This document shows positions 45,112 to 55,921 of a DNA stretch of 64,000 bases, piece by piece. The notes beneath the pieces are model-generated. The model was not told the origin of the DNA. It searched no databases and was given only the letters and a program-made list of their open reading frames with translations. Position 1 is the stretch's first letter; every line of letters starts with the position of its first letter. Location: contig NZ_JAVLVT010000003.1 of NCBI RefSeq assembly GCF_031628175.1, forward strand, positions 434,001 to 498,000. Direction: 5' to 3'. The DNA comes from Lipingzhangella_A rawalii. GTDB lineage: Bacteria > Actinomycetota > Actinomycetes > Streptosporangiales > Streptosporangiaceae. The translations under genes and the position numbers were made by a program.

Positions 45112-46413
45112 CTAGAGACGTCCGGCGGCCTTCAGCGCGATATAGGCATCTGCCAGGGCCGGAGCTAGGTGCTCGGGATCAGCATCCACCACCTCGACAC
45201 CGTGTCGCCGGAGCTCCGCGGTGACCCGGCGGCGCTGCACCCGGGTGCGTTCGGCCGCCGCGGCGGAGTACACGGCGCGGGCGTCTCCACGGCCCGTCGC
45301 CATCTCGGCCACGGCGGGGTCGGCCACCGAGGCCACCAGCACCAGGTGACGGGAGGTCAACGCCGGGAGCAGCGGCAGCAGCCCCTCCTCCATGGCGGCC
45401 GCGTTGAGGTCCGTCAACAGCACCACCAGCTGCCGTCCCTGGTCCCGGCCCCCCAGAATCGTGGAGACCAGCCCCTGAGCGTCCGACTCCACCAGGGCCG
45501 GCTCCAACGGGGCCATGGCCTGGACGAGCGTGGACATCGACATGGACCGGCCCCGGGAGGACACTCGGGCCCGCGGGTGTCGATCATAGGCCAGCAGCCC
45601 GGTGTGATCACCCGCGCGGGAGGCGAGCGCAGCCAGCAACAGCGCGGCATCCATCGAGTGATCGAGGCGGGGGGTGTCGCCGACCCGCCCCGCGGAGGTG
45701 CGGCTGGTGTCCAGAACCAGCAGGATGCGCCGGTTGCGCTCCGGCCGCCAGGTACGAACCACGATGGACGAGCTCCGCGCGGTCGCCCGCCAGTCGATGG
45801 ACCGCACATCATCGCCGGGAACATACTCCCGCAGGGAGTCGAATTCGCTGCCCTGCCCCCGGATCAGTGCACGCTGCTGCCCATCCAGCTCCCGCAGGCG
45901 TGCCAACTTGCCCGGAAGGTGGCGACGGCTGTGGAACGGGGGCAGGGCCCGCAGGCTGCCGGGAACCTGGTGGGTGCACTGGCGGGCGGCCAGCCCCAAC
46001 GGTCCGTAGCTGCGCACCGTGACGCCGTGCGGGTGGTGGTCCCCGCGCCGGTTCGGGGTCAGCTCCGTAGCCATCCGGCGGCGGTCCCCCGGCGGGATGT
46101 GCAGCCGATGCGCACGAGGCTGCGGGTTGGAGCTGGGAGGCCACGCGTCCCGCACCCGCGCGCGCAGGGTGCGGGCCCCGGGATTGGTGACCTGCACCTC
46201 GGTGGTGACGCTGTCCCCCAGACGCACCGAGGTCTCGCCACTGCGGGCGAAACCCAGGCTGCGTGGGCTGGCGGCCAGGCCGAGGTCCACGATCACCACC
46301 GCCACCAGCGCCGCGGTCAGGACCAGGACCACACCCCATCCCCAGCCGGCGGCCGCCCAGGCCAGCGGGACGCATCCGAGCGCCAGTAGCGTGGCCCGTC
46401 CCGTGAGAATCAT
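45112..46413 (-). CDS. DUF58 protein with VWA-like fold
   Basis: This 433-residue protein has two N-terminal helices (residues about 6-48), then the DUF58 core: RGQGSEFDSLREYVPGDDVRSIDWRATARSSSIVVRTWRPERNRRILLVLDTSRTSAG. The motif DTSRT matches the metal-site DxSxS/T of von Willebrand A domains, and a second conserved acidic loop is VLLTDLNAA. DUF58 proteins are encoded with MoxR ATPases, which are thought to assemble or activate their VWA partners. Here it is the last gene of a five-gene operon, 36 nt after moxR. Confidence 0.93.
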   Translation of the reverse strand: MILTGRATLLALGCVPLAWAAAGWGWGVVLVLTAALVAVVIVDLGLAASPRSLGFARSGETSVRLGDSVTTEVQVTNPGARTLRARVRDAWPPSSNPQPRAHRLHIPPGDRRRMATELTPNRRGDHHPHGVTVRSYGPLGLAARQCTHQVPGSLRALPPFHSRRHLPGKLARLRELDGQQRALIRGQGSEFDSLREYVPGDDVRSIDWRATARSSSIVVRTWRPERNRRILLVLDTSRTSAGRVGDTPRLDHSMDAALLLAALASRAGDHTGLLAYDRHPRARVSSRGRSMSMSTLVQAMAPLEPALVESDAQGLVSTILGGRDQGRQLVVLLTDLNAAAMEEGLLPLLPALTSRHLVLVASVADPAVAEMATGRGDARAVYSAAAAERTRVQRRRVTAELRRHGVEVVDADPEHLAPALADAYIALKAAGRL

Positions 46414-46449
46414 GCGTTCCCCCTCGTGCGCCGTTCCTGACTCGCGTCC

Positions 46450-47429
<980 letters not shown>

Positions 47430-47433
<4 letters not shown>

Positions 47434-48755
47434 CGGCGTACCTCTCTCTCCAGGGCGTCCAGTTCGTCGGCGAGCCGGACGAGGGCGGTGTCAGTGTCGG
47501 CGCGGGCCCCGGTCGCGTCGGCCAGCGACCCGTACAGCAGGTGATGCACCGTCTGGGGATCCCGGCCACTCCGTTCCGCGACTGTGGCGGCCACGGCGGT
47601 GGTGTCCGTCTCGGAGCCGGTGTCCATCCCGAGGAGGGGGCGCAACCGGTCCAGCGTGGCGGTGCGTAGCGCTGCGGCTGCCTGATCGCGTGCCCGACGT
47701 GCCTCGTACAGTCGGGCACGCCCCTCCGTGGTCTCCGCCGCCCGAACCACCACGGGCAGCCGCTCGACAACCAGCGGCCCCAGCCGACGGGAGCGCCACA
47801 GCACCAGCACCGCGAGTGCGACGGTGAGCTGTACGGTCGCCAGGTACACCCCCGAGGGCAGCAGGTCCCACACCGAGGCGGTGCCGTCCGGGGGCGTCGC
47901 CGGATCCGGGTACAGCCACACGACTCGGTCGTGCTGGGTCAGGAGGTTCAGCCCGAGTGCGGCATTGCCGTCCGTGGTGAGCTCCGCGTTGCGCAGCGGA
48001 TCGCCGCTGCCGAGCACGGTGGTGTCCGCTGCGGCGGATGCGCTGGGGTCGGCACTGTCGCCGGAACCGGGAAGGTGCAGCAACATCGCTCCACCGCCGG
48101 CGGGGTAGCACTCTTCGACCGCGGCGTGGTCCCGTCCATCGGCGCCATCGTCCGCGGCACCGTTGGCGGCCGGGTCCGCATCCGGCGACGGCGGCGACGA
48201 CGACACTGCCAGCAACGATCCTTCCATCGTGGTGCTGCCGGCGGCCTGGGCGGCGGGGAGCTCGCAGTCCGCGTCGCGGGGGCCACGGGTGTCCCCGGTG
48301 ATGTCGATGCCCGGGGTCGTCGTATGCAGGAGGGATATGGGGGGTTCGACGATGAGGCGGTTCGTCGGAAGCTCGGCGAGCCGCTGCGCCTCCTCCGTGG
48401 TCAACAGGTGCCCGTTGACCAGCACCACCAGGGTGTCTGTGTCTGCGGCTGTTTCCCCGTCCGCGGGTTGGGACTCGTCGGCCTCGGTGAGTGCCGCCTC
48501 GGCCGCGGCCATCCGGGAAACCGTCTCGACCTCGGTTCCCTGGTCGCGGGCGAGCTCCAGTATGGCTCTGCTCCCGTCCGGATCGGGTGAGTCCGGATTC
48601 AGGTCACCGACCGGCCTCGGGGTGGCGCCGAGCGATACCACCACCCCCAGAACCGCCAGGACCAGTAGGAACACCACCGGGCCACGCCAAGGCCGCAGTC
48701 GCGCTGCCAGGCTCGGAGTCAGCGGCTGGGACTGCGTGGGGGGACTCGGGACCAT
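47430..48755 (-). CDS. DUF4350-domain membrane protein
   Basis: This 441-residue protein has an N-terminal helix (PVVFLLVLAVLGVVVSLG), a large region probably outside the membrane containing the DUF4350 pattern (SPDPDGSRAILELARDQGTEV ... LVVLVNGHLLTTEEAQRLAEL), and a second helix (YLATVQLTVALAVLVLWRSRRLGPLVVERLPVVVR). A cytoplasmic helical tail of about 100 residues follows. It overlaps both neighbours (stop of DUF4129 and start of moxR), so the operon is tightly coupled. The function is unknown; it is conserved in MoxR-DUF58 clusters. Confidence 0.9.
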
Positions 48756-49453
48756 TACGACCGTCCCTCGTTCGACGATGTGGGAGCCGATGTCGACGCT
48801 GGCACCGCCGCGGACGCTATCCGCGTGTCCCGCAGCGCCTCGTCCAGCTGGGTCACCTGGGTGTAGTCCTCGATGGTGGCGGAGCGGTGTCCGTAGGTGA
48901 CCTCGTTGAACACGCGGGCAGCGGTGTGCAGGGCCGGCGCGTGCTCGGGGAGCTCGGCGGCGAGTTCGTTTGCCAGTTCGGTGGCGGTGCGGCCGGGGCG
49001 GATCTGGATGAGCGCCCGCTCCTCGGCATCGCGGTTGATCGCGCGGATCCGTTCGCGGACCGCTGCGGCGGCGCGCCCCGCTGCCGCGTGCTCGGTGGCG
49101 TTGCGTCGATGCTGATCGGCGGTCGTTGCGGACTCCGTCCGGTCAAGGACCGCAGTACGACGGGATCGCGGCGACGGTCCGAGATAGACCAGCAGGGCAA
49201 CGACCAGTGCGGCGAGGAGGACCAGCAGCGGCGCCAGGGTCCACCATCCGCCCGGCACTGTGGCAACCACGCCTTCGGTGAGGCGTGCCAGCCAGGTTAG
49301 GACCAGATCCCACAGTCGCTCCACCAGGGAGGGCTCGTGCTCGGCGTAGATCGGCCTGGCCAGTTCCTCACGCGCGAGTCGTCGTGCCTCCTGGCGACCA
49401 GTACCTGAGGCGTCGGCAAGGAACGCGACAGCGCCAGCCCCGATAGGCATCAC
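48755..49453 (-). CDS. DUF4129-domain membrane protein
   Basis: This 232-residue protein has one central helix (TLAPLLVLLAALVVALLVYLG) and a DUF4129 domain after it (NATEHAAAGRAAAAVRERIRAINRDAEERALIQIRPGRTATELANEL ... AARVFNEVTYGHRSATIEDY). The N-terminal part (SLVERLWDLVLTWLARLTEGV) precedes the helix. DUF4129 domains are often found near transglutaminase or MoxR-DUF58 genes. The start (GTG, followed at once by ATG) overlaps the upstream stop by 4 nt. Confidence 0.9.
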   Translation of the reverse strand: MMPIGAGAVAFLADASGTGRQEARRLAREELARPIYAEHEPSLVERLWDLVLTWLARLTEGVVATVPGGWWTLAPLLVLLAALVVALLVYLGPSPRSRRTAVLDRTESATTADQHRRNATEHAAAGRAAAAVRERIRAINRDAEERALIQIRPGRTATELANELAAELPEHAPALHTAARVFNEVTYGHRSATIEDYTQVTQLDEALRDTRIASAAVPASTSAPTSSNEGRS

Positions 49454-50799
49454 CGCCCCCAGCCGCCGCTCGGAGACGCGGTGCTCGGCACCGCGTAGAT
49501 CTCCTCGATACGTGTCTCGGTGCTGTCACCCTGGGCGGTTTGGAGCCGCAGGTCCAGCCCTTCCCGCCGGATCCGACGGTCCACGTAGAGCAGAGCGGTG
49601 ACCCCCACCGTGAACGGGGTGGTCAGCGCGAGGAGAAGCAGCGTCCCCAGGAACAGGAGAGCGGAGGCGACGACGGCGGCCCAGGCGGTGTCGGCTCCGA
49701 GGAAGAGGACCGCGGCGGCGCCCAGGGAGAACGGTGTCATGAGAATCTCGGTGACCAGGAAGATCAGTAGTTCCGCGAGGAGAAGGATCCCGAAGATGCG
49801 CCACCAGCTGCCGGCGGTGAGATTCCAGGAACGGCCGAGTGCGCGCAGGGGGCCGGCCCGCTCCAGCACCACTGCCGGCAAGGCGAGGGCGAACCGGACA
49901 TAGAGCCAGACCCCGAGCCCGACGGTGGCCGCGGCCCCGACCAGACCGAGAATCACACCGAGTATCTGATCCACGGCCGTGGCAACGACCACCCCGACCA
50001 TGATCGCGGCCGCCACCGCGGCAAGCCACACCACCGAGGCGACGAGAACCAGGCCCACCACACCGAAAACCGCTGGAAGGCGGCCCCGTGCGGCCTCCCA
50101 GGCCTGGCCCATCGACACGGTGCGTCCCAGGACGGCGCTGCCCACCACCACGGTCAGTAGCCCCACCAGCACGAGCCGCCCGAGGATCTCCAGGAGTGCT
50201 CCCCCGTAGCTGAGCCCCAAACCGGCGGTCGGCATCGTGTCGAGTTCCTCGGCGGCCATCGGATCGACCATGATCTGGCGCATCACGCCGAAAAACTCGT
50301 CCATCACCGCGGTGAAGGCGATGGCCTGAACCAGACTCGCCACGGCCATGACCAACACGGCCAGGCCAAGAGTCGCCTTGGGGTTGCGCCGGATGTAGGT
50401 GAACGCCCCGTTGAGGATGTCGCCCAGCGACATGGGGCGCAGGGCGACAATCCCGGTCCGGGTGCCGGAAGGGTGCTGGTGCGGCGGTGGCCCGTAGCGG
50501 CCGAACGACCCATGCGGCCCGGCGGGGCCGCCCGTTGGTGGCCCGCCCGGCGGCGGAGCCCATCCGCCGGGGGAGCCGAATGCTGTGGCGCCTGTGGTGG
50601 CGTTGGCCGGGGAGGGTGGGACGGCCGCCCCGCTTCCGGGGGCCTGCCACCCGCCGGAACGCGACGTCGGCTCATCCTCCCCCGTCGGATCCGGCGGCTG
50701 TTCGGTGGAGTCGGAGCCGCCAGTGGCGGGGTCGCGAGGCGCGGCTGCGTGCTCGCCACTGCCCGGAGCTCGCCACCCGTGGCTGTCCCCCTGACTCAC
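49450..50799 (-). CDS. Multi-helix membrane protein, first gene of the MoxR-DUF58 operon
   Basis: This 450-residue protein has a long Pro/Gly-rich N-terminal region of about 110 residues, then a block RPMSLGDILNGAFTYIRRNPKATLGLAVLVMAV and about six helices (TAVMDEFFGVMRQIM, LVGLLTVVVGSAVLGRTVSMGQAW, GVVGLVLVASVVWLAAVAAAIMVG and others). This arrangement resembles the GDPD-associated membrane domain seen at the head of similar operons, without the phosphodiesterase part. GGGAGG is 6 nt before the GTG at 50799. It overlaps DUF4129. It is probably a scaffold for the rest of the operon. Confidence 0.85.
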   Translation of the reverse strand: MSQGDSHGWRAPGSGEHAAAPRDPATGGSDSTEQPPDPTGEDEPTSRSGGWQAPGSGAAVPPSPANATTGATAFGSPGGWAPPPGGPPTGGPAGPHGSFGRYGPPPHQHPSGTRTGIVALRPMSLGDILNGAFTYIRRNPKATLGLAVLVMAVASLVQAIAFTAVMDEFFGVMRQIMVDPMAAEELDTMPTAGLGLSYGGALLEILGRLVLVGLLTVVVGSAVLGRTVSMGQAWEAARGRLPAVFGVVGLVLVASVVWLAAVAAAIMVGVVVATAVDQILGVILGLVGAAATVGLGVWLYVRFALALPAVVLERAGPLRALGRSWNLTAGSWWRIFGILLLAELLIFLVTEILMTPFSLGAAAVLFLGADTAWAAVVASALLFLGTLLLLALTTPFTVGVTALLYVDRRIRREGLDLRLQTAQGDSTETRIEEIYAVPSTASPSGGWGR

Positions 50800-51505
50800 T
50801 ACTGCCTCCCAAACTCGACTGTGGCCGGTGTATGACGGCCCGTTGACCCCGTCCCGCGTCGATGCCACGGCGTCGACCGGATGGGCCGGACCGCGCGGCA
50901 CGCCTGGGTGACGCGGCCCGCGGGCCTGCCGCCTCCAGCAGCCGACGGCCGCAGCAGGGCCGTAAGGGTGGGAACGACAACGCGTCCCCTACGCTACCGG
51001 TAGGTCTCGGGCGGTCCTCTCCGGCCGACGGTGCGGTCTTGGGCGTCCGTGCTGAGGATCGGGTCGCGGTGCCGGGAGACGATCCGGGGCCACGGAGATT
51101 TGCCACGCGGCGGCCCGATCGCTTATCCGGTTCTTACTCGTGGTCAACTACCGTCCGCGCCCTTTGTATGCTTTCGTTATCTTGGAGGTAGTTCCCCGGA
51201 TAACACGAACGTCCGTCCAGAGGATTGGTGGGGCCAGCCGGGCGGATAGGGGAACAGGGCAAGGACAGCCGGATACGGACCGGAGGCGTTGGCGATCTGG
51301 GGCCGCTGGTGGTCAGCGCCAGTTCCACCAACGCTGTAACGGAGTCCCCGGCCACGAGGGGAGGCTCGGCTGTGGTCGAGACAACGCGACGGTGGCTGCG
51401 GAGTTCGGCAGGATCATCAGATGTGCCACCCACGTGTCGGGAAAGGAGCAGGCGCCCCATCCGGTCGCGTGAACGCCACGTGTGCCGGTGGCGCCGGACT
51501 GGTCA
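50800..51505. other. 706-bp divergent region before mtrA
   Basis: No gene is supported. The left part is GC-rich. A less GC-rich stretch at about 51115-51215 holds an inverted repeat (51176-51204) and probably the mtrA promoter. Open frames there lack good ribosome sites and family features. Confidence 0.55.
51176..51204 (+). promoter_or_regulatory. Inverted repeat GTTATC-N17-GATAAC upstream of mtrA
   Basis: GTTATC (51176-51181) and GATAAC (51199-51204) are perfect inverted hexamers enclosing GGAGG. They lie in the least GC-rich part of the gap, about 300 bp before mtrA. This could be a regulator site. Confidence 0.35.
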
Positions 51506-52183
51506 ATGAAGGGACGCGTGCTGGTCGTCGATGACGACCTCGCTCTGGCAGAGATGCTGGGGATTGTCCTGCGCGGCGAAGGTTTCGAGCCGACGTTCGT
51601 GCACGACGGGGACAAGGCATTGGAGGTGTTTCGGGAAACCAAGCCCGACCTCGTGCTCCTGGACCTGATGCTTCCCGGCGCGGACGGGATCGACGTGTGT
51701 CGACAGATCCGCGCGGAGTCGGGTGTGCCGATCGTGATGCTCACCGCCAAGAGCGACACGGTCGACGTCGTGCTCGGACTCGAGTCCGGCGCGGACGACT
51801 ACATCGTCAAGCCGTTCAAACCCAAGGAGCTGGTGGCCCGGGTCCGGGTTCGGCTACGCCGCACCGAGGAGCCGGCGCCTGAGGTACTCCAGATCGGGGA
51901 TATCACCATCGACGTTGCCGGACATTCGGTCCGCCGGGGATCGGAGCCGATCAGCCTCACCCCACTGGAGTTCGACCTGCTGGTGGCCCTGGCGCGCAAG
52001 CCCCGCCAGGTGTTCACCCGAGAGGTCCTCCTGGAACAGGTCTGGGGATACCGGCATGCCGCCGACACCCGCCTGGTCAACGTGCACGTCCAGCGGCTCC
52101 GAGCCAAGATCGAACGGGATCCGGAACATCCGGACGTGGTCGTGACCGTACGGGGTGTCGGATACAAGGCCGGCACGGCCTGA
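51506..52183 (+). CDS. mtrA: MtrA, essential OmpR-type response regulator
   Basis: This 225-residue regulator has receiver aspartate D53 (LVLLDLMLPGADGIDVC) and K102 (DDYIVKPFKPKELVARV), and a winged helix ending VTVRGVGYKAG. The stretch SLTPLEFDLLVALARKPRQVFTREVLLEQVWGYRHAADTRLVNVHVQRLRAKIE is close to the Mycobacterium MtrA sequence as I recall it. MtrA controls cell division, envelope and osmotic genes. The ATG at 51506 begins the receiver correctly but has no ribosome site; a GTG at 51482 is an alternative. mtrB starts 4 nt after its stop. Confidence 0.96.
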   Translation: MKGRVLVVDDDLALAEMLGIVLRGEGFEPTFVHDGDKALEVFRETKPDLVLLDLMLPGADGIDVCRQIRAESGVPIVMLTAKSDTVDVVLGLESGADDYIVKPFKPKELVARVRVRLRRTEEPAPEVLQIGDITIDVAGHSVRRGSEPISLTPLEFDLLVALARKPRQVFTREVLLEQVWGYRHAADTRLVNVHVQRLRAKIERDPEHPDVVVTVRGVGYKAGTA

Positions 52184-52186
52184 GGG

Positions 52187-53920
52187 GTGGTCGAGTCAGC
52201 CTCCGTGTCCACACCGGTTTCGGGGTCCGGCCACGAACCGGCCGGTTCTGGTGACGAATCGCGCCGGGCGGGCTGGCAGGCGTTCACCGAGCGGCTCCGC
52301 CAGGGGCACACGGCGGCGCAACGCGTGGCACGGCGGCTGGTCGCCACCGTGCACACGCGATGGCGACGCTCCCTCCAGCTGCGCGTCATCACCTCGACGC
52401 TGGCGATCTCCGCGACCGTGACCGCGGTGATCGGGTTCTTTCTGATGCAGGAGGTTCTGGGCGGGCTCCTGGACGCCAAACGTGACGCCGCACTCACCGA
52501 CCATCAGGCTGGTCTCGACTATGCGGTCAGTGAGTTGCAGGGCACCGACGAGCCGGACCGTCAACTCGACCAGATCGCCCACGAACTCTCCGCCCGCAGC
52601 GGAGGAATGTACGAGGTGATGATCCTGCCGTCCCGGCGTGGCGCGTCCGGCCGGGTGAGCGGGGGCATATCGGAAGCCAGCGTTCCCCAGCAGCTGCGGG
52701 AGGAGGTCCACGACAGTCCGGAACTGGAACAGCAGTACTACCGCTACACGGAGATCGAGGACGGCCCCGAGGGGCCCGTACCGGGCCTGGTGGTGGGGGC
52801 TCGGCTGTCCACGGCGCTGGAGTTCTACTACGTCTATCCGTTGGACCATGAGCAGGAGATGCTCGCCTTGGTGCAACGGACCATGCTCGGTTCTGCCGCG
52901 GCGCTGCTGTTGCTGCTCGCAGCCATCGCCTCGCTGGTCACCCGGCAGGTGGTCATTCCGGTTCGCCGTGCCGCACGGTCCGCGGAACGCCTCTCCTCCG
53001 GGGAGCTCTCGGAGCGCATGCAGGTGCGAGGCGAGGATGACCTCGCGCGCTTGGCCGTGTCGTTCAACGACATGGCCGGCAACCTCCAGGAGAAGATCCA
53101 GGAGCTGGAGGAACTGTCCAAGGTGCAGCGCCAGTTCGTCTCGGACGTTTCCCACGAGCTGAGGACGCCCCTCAGCACGATCCGGATGGCCGGCGATCTG
53201 CTGTACCAGGAGAAGGAGGAGCTGGACTCCTCCATGCGTCGCCCGGTGGAGTTGCTGCACAGCCAGCTGTACCGGTTCGAGGAACTCCTCGGGGATCTGC
53301 TGGAGATCAGCCGGCACGATGCCGGAGCGGCGACGCTGTCCATCGAGTCCGCGGATATTCGCGATGTCGTGATGCGGGCCGTGGGCGACGCCGAACAGAT
53401 CGCCGAACGGCGAGGGATCAAGGTGGTGCTCCGCCTACCCACCGAACCCTGCACCGCCGAGTTCGACATGCGGCGGATCGGGAGGATTCTGCGCAACCTG
53501 ATCGTGAATGCGATCGAGCACAGTGAGGGCAAGGATGTCATCGTGACGGCGGCCGGCGACAGCGACAGCGTGGCCGTGGCCGTACGCGACTTCGGGGTGG
53601 GGCTCCGCGCGGGGGAGGAGCACCAGTGCTTCGACCGGTTCTGGCGAGCCGACCCGGCTCGGACCCGCACGACGGGAGGAACCGGCTTGGGGCTGTCGAT
53701 CGCGCGGGAGGACGCACTGCTGCACGGTGGCTGGTTGCAGGCCTGGGGATCCCCGGGGAAGGGATCGCAGTTCCGACTGACGCTGCCACGTCGCTCGGGA
53801 ACGGAACTCCGCGGTTCCCCCCTGCCCCTGGCGCCTCCGGAGACCGGTGCCGGGCGTCCCCGGCCCGTGGCGCGCGATGGTGAGGACACCCCGACCGGAG
53901 GGGAGGTGACCGAGGCGTGA
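52187..53920 (+). CDS. mtrB: MtrB, sensor histidine kinase of MtrA
   Basis: This 577-residue kinase has helices at about 66-87 and 232-251 with a sensor region between them, a HAMP domain (about 252-305), the H-box FVSDVSHELRTPLSTIRMAGD with His323, the N-box NLIVNAIEHSEG, the G1 box VRDFGVGLRAG and the G2 box TGGTGLGLSIAREDALLHGG. These match actinobacterial MtrB. A long, probably disordered tail follows residue 520. The GTG start is 4 nt after the mtrA stop, and the end overlaps lpqB by 4 nt, so mtrA-mtrB-lpqB is one operon. Confidence 0.96.
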   Translation: MVESASVSTPVSGSGHEPAGSGDESRRAGWQAFTERLRQGHTAAQRVARRLVATVHTRWRRSLQLRVITSTLAISATVTAVIGFFLMQEVLGGLLDAKRDAALTDHQAGLDYAVSELQGTDEPDRQLDQIAHELSARSGGMYEVMILPSRRGASGRVSGGISEASVPQQLREEVHDSPELEQQYYRYTEIEDGPEGPVPGLVVGARLSTALEFYYVYPLDHEQEMLALVQRTMLGSAAALLLLLAAIASLVTRQVVIPVRRAARSAERLSSGELSERMQVRGEDDLARLAVSFNDMAGNLQEKIQELEELSKVQRQFVSDVSHELRTPLSTIRMAGDLLYQEKEELDSSMRRPVELLHSQLYRFEELLGDLLEISRHDAGAATLSIESADIRDVVMRAVGDAEQIAERRGIKVVLRLPTEPCTAEFDMRRIGRILRNLIVNAIEHSEGKDVIVTAAGDSDSVAVAVRDFGVGLRAGEEHQCFDRFWRADPARTRTTGGTGLGLSIAREDALLHGGWLQAWGSPGKGSQFRLTLPRRSGTELRGSPLPLAPPETGAGRPRPVARDGEDTPTGGEVTEA

Positions 53921-55773
53921 GCCGTGGCCAGGGCAGGAGTCCGTGGAGCCGTGGAGTGAGTGCGCTGGTGGCGGTCGTCCTTCTCGGAGGCTGCGCCTCC
54001 ATTCCCACTGACAGTCCCGTGTACCCGGGGGAGGGGCAGGACGACGGCGGAGCGCAGGGCGACCCCTACGTTCGACTCATCCCCGTTCCGCCGCGTCCCG
54101 GCGCGGGCGAGACCGACCTCGTGCGTGACTTCCTGTCCTCGATGGGTAGCTTTGAGGATGACCACGGGGCCGCCCGGGCCTATCTCACCCCCGAACGTGA
54201 GGCCGAATGGGACCCGGACGGTACGGCGCTGGTCTACGACGAACGCGGCACAGTGGACATCGAGCTCGTGGACGGGGCCAGTGACCCGGCGGGGGACGAC
54301 GAGGCAGCGGCGAGCGCGCAGGTCCGCATGGAGGCGACCCGCACCGCCACGATCAACGCCGACGGACGTTTCGTTCCCGCGGGTGACGATGACCTCCTCG
54401 AGGTGACGTTCCGGCTGCGTCAGGTCGACGGGGAGTGGCGTATCGACGAACTGCCGGAGAACCTCATTCTGTCCGGTCAGGCGGTCGACCGGGTGTACCG
54501 TTCCCTGAATCTCTACTTCCTCAACCCCGAGGAGAGCATGGTGGTTCCGGACACCGTGCTGCTGCCCGGACATGTCACCAGCAATCTGGCCGACCAGCTG
54601 GCCCGGCGGCTGGTGCAGGGGCCGACCAGCTGGCTCGAGCCGGCTGTGTACACGGCATTTCCCGAGGACACGACCGCGGACACGGCCTACCAGGCAGGTA
54701 CGCTCACCGTGGATCTCAGCCCCGCGGCCGCGATGACGAGCGAGGACGAACGTTTCGGGATGGCGGCCCAGCTCGCCTGGACTTTCCGTCAGGTTCCCGA
54801 GGTTCAGGAGCTGCGCCTGCGTATCGCAGGTGAGGATATGCAGATTCCGGGAGCGGACGGCGTCACCGTGGATGTGACCAGCGGACTCTGGGACTCCGTG
54901 GACCCCTCGGGTGGGCCGGGGGAGGACGCCCCAGGCCACGTCTATGTCACCCGGGACGGCGCCCTCCTCGCCATGGACGAGGACCAGGCAGAACATCCCG
55001 TCCCGGGAGCGGCCGGATCCGGCACCGGGATCGACCGGCACGCCGTGTCCATCACCGAAGACCGGGTTGCCGGTATCGACCCCGAGGCCCAGGAGGTCCG
55101 TGTGGCCCCGATGGTCAGTGACGGTGAGTACGGGACGGTCCTTGCCGGTTCGGACTTCCGGGCCCTGTCCTGGGACGGGGCTGGTGATCTGTGGGTGGCG
55201 GCGCGGCAGGAGCAATCTGTGGACGAGCCGGACGAGACCGAGCCGGACGTGGGCGGAGTTCCCGGCAGTGAGCTGTGGCTGCTGAACGACGGAACCGATC
55301 CGATCGAGGTCGACGTCCCGGAGCTGGACGGACGGATCGGAACCGCCACGGTGGAGCAGCTGCGCGTGGCCCGGGACGGGGTTCGAGCCGCGGTCGTGTT
55401 GGGGACCGAGGAGGGATCCCAACTCGCGGTCGGTCGCCTCGTGGAACGTGCCGACGGCCTGGAATTCGGGGAGTTGGTCCCGGTGGCCACGGAGTTCGAG
55501 GAGGTTACCGATGTCTCCTGGCGTGGGCCGGACCAGCTGGCCCTGCTGGGCCAGCACGAGGACAGCACTCCGCAGGCCTATCTCAGCCCCTCCGGTGGCG
55601 GCGGGCAGGCCACCAGTGCGGGGGCGGCCCCCGGAGTGGAGATGGAGACGATCACCGCCATGCCGAACCGCCCGCTGCTCGCCGGTGCGGACGACAACGA
55701 GATCTGGCTCACCGACGACCGGTTGACCTGGCTTCCCGCGGGGGAGGGCAGCGCCCCGACATATCCGGGCTAG
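53917..55773 (+). CDS. lpqB: LpqB, lipoprotein partner of MtrB
   Basis: This 618-residue lipoprotein has a signal peptide with lipobox LLGGC and Cys26 as the anchor. The N-terminal GerMN-like domain (about 40-330) contains RLVQGPTSWLEPAVYTAFP and GTLTVDLSPAAAM. A C-terminal beta-propeller-like region follows, with repeats such as YVTRDGALLAMDEDQAE, VLAGSDFRALSWDGAGDLWVA and TDVSWRGPDQLALLGQ. In Mycobacterium LpqB binds MtrB outside the cell and tunes its signalling. It overlaps mtrB by 4 nt (GTGA). Confidence 0.95.
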   Translation: MSRGQGRSPWSRGVSALVAVVLLGGCASIPTDSPVYPGEGQDDGGAQGDPYVRLIPVPPRPGAGETDLVRDFLSSMGSFEDDHGAARAYLTPEREAEWDPDGTALVYDERGTVDIELVDGASDPAGDDEAAASAQVRMEATRTATINADGRFVPAGDDDLLEVTFRLRQVDGEWRIDELPENLILSGQAVDRVYRSLNLYFLNPEESMVVPDTVLLPGHVTSNLADQLARRLVQGPTSWLEPAVYTAFPEDTTADTAYQAGTLTVDLSPAAAMTSEDERFGMAAQLAWTFRQVPEVQELRLRIAGEDMQIPGADGVTVDVTSGLWDSVDPSGGPGEDAPGHVYVTRDGALLAMDEDQAEHPVPGAAGSGTGIDRHAVSITEDRVAGIDPEAQEVRVAPMVSDGEYGTVLAGSDFRALSWDGAGDLWVAARQEQSVDEPDETEPDVGGVPGSELWLLNDGTDPIEVDVPELDGRIGTATVEQLRVARDGVRAAVVLGTEEGSQLAVGRLVERADGLEFGELVPVATEFEEVTDVSWRGPDQLALLGQHEDSTPQAYLSPSGGGGQATSAGAAPGVEMETITAMPNRPLLAGADDNEIWLTDDRLTWLPAGEGSAPTYPG

Positions 55774-55778
55774 GTCAG

Positions 55779-55798
55779 CCCCGAGATCGGTGTCGGGG
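55779..55798 (+). terminator. Terminator of the mtrAB-lpqB operon
   Basis: CCCCGA and TCGGGG (6 bp, 8-nt loop) begin 5 nt after the lpqB stop, followed by ATTGT rather than a clear T-run. Confidence 0.5.
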
Positions 55799-55904
55799 AT
55801 TGTACGGGTCCTGTTCGGCCCCCCGGGGGGCGGCTACGGTGCGCCCCCGCAGTCCCGTTGGTCGTCGTGCGGGGGTGGGCGTCCAGCGCCCGACGCCACC
55901 GCCG

Positions 55905-55921
55905 GCCGACACGGTGTCGGC
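55905..55921. repeat. 17-bp palindrome
   Basis: GCCGACAC, G, GTGTCGGC form a perfect inverted repeat. It may be a regulator site. The coordinates were checked base by base. Confidence 0.55.

Noticed and set aside
51140..51509. Small gene(s) of 90-110 codons upstream of mtrA
   Set aside because: No ribosome site, no family resemblance and overlapping frames on both strands. It is left as intergenic.
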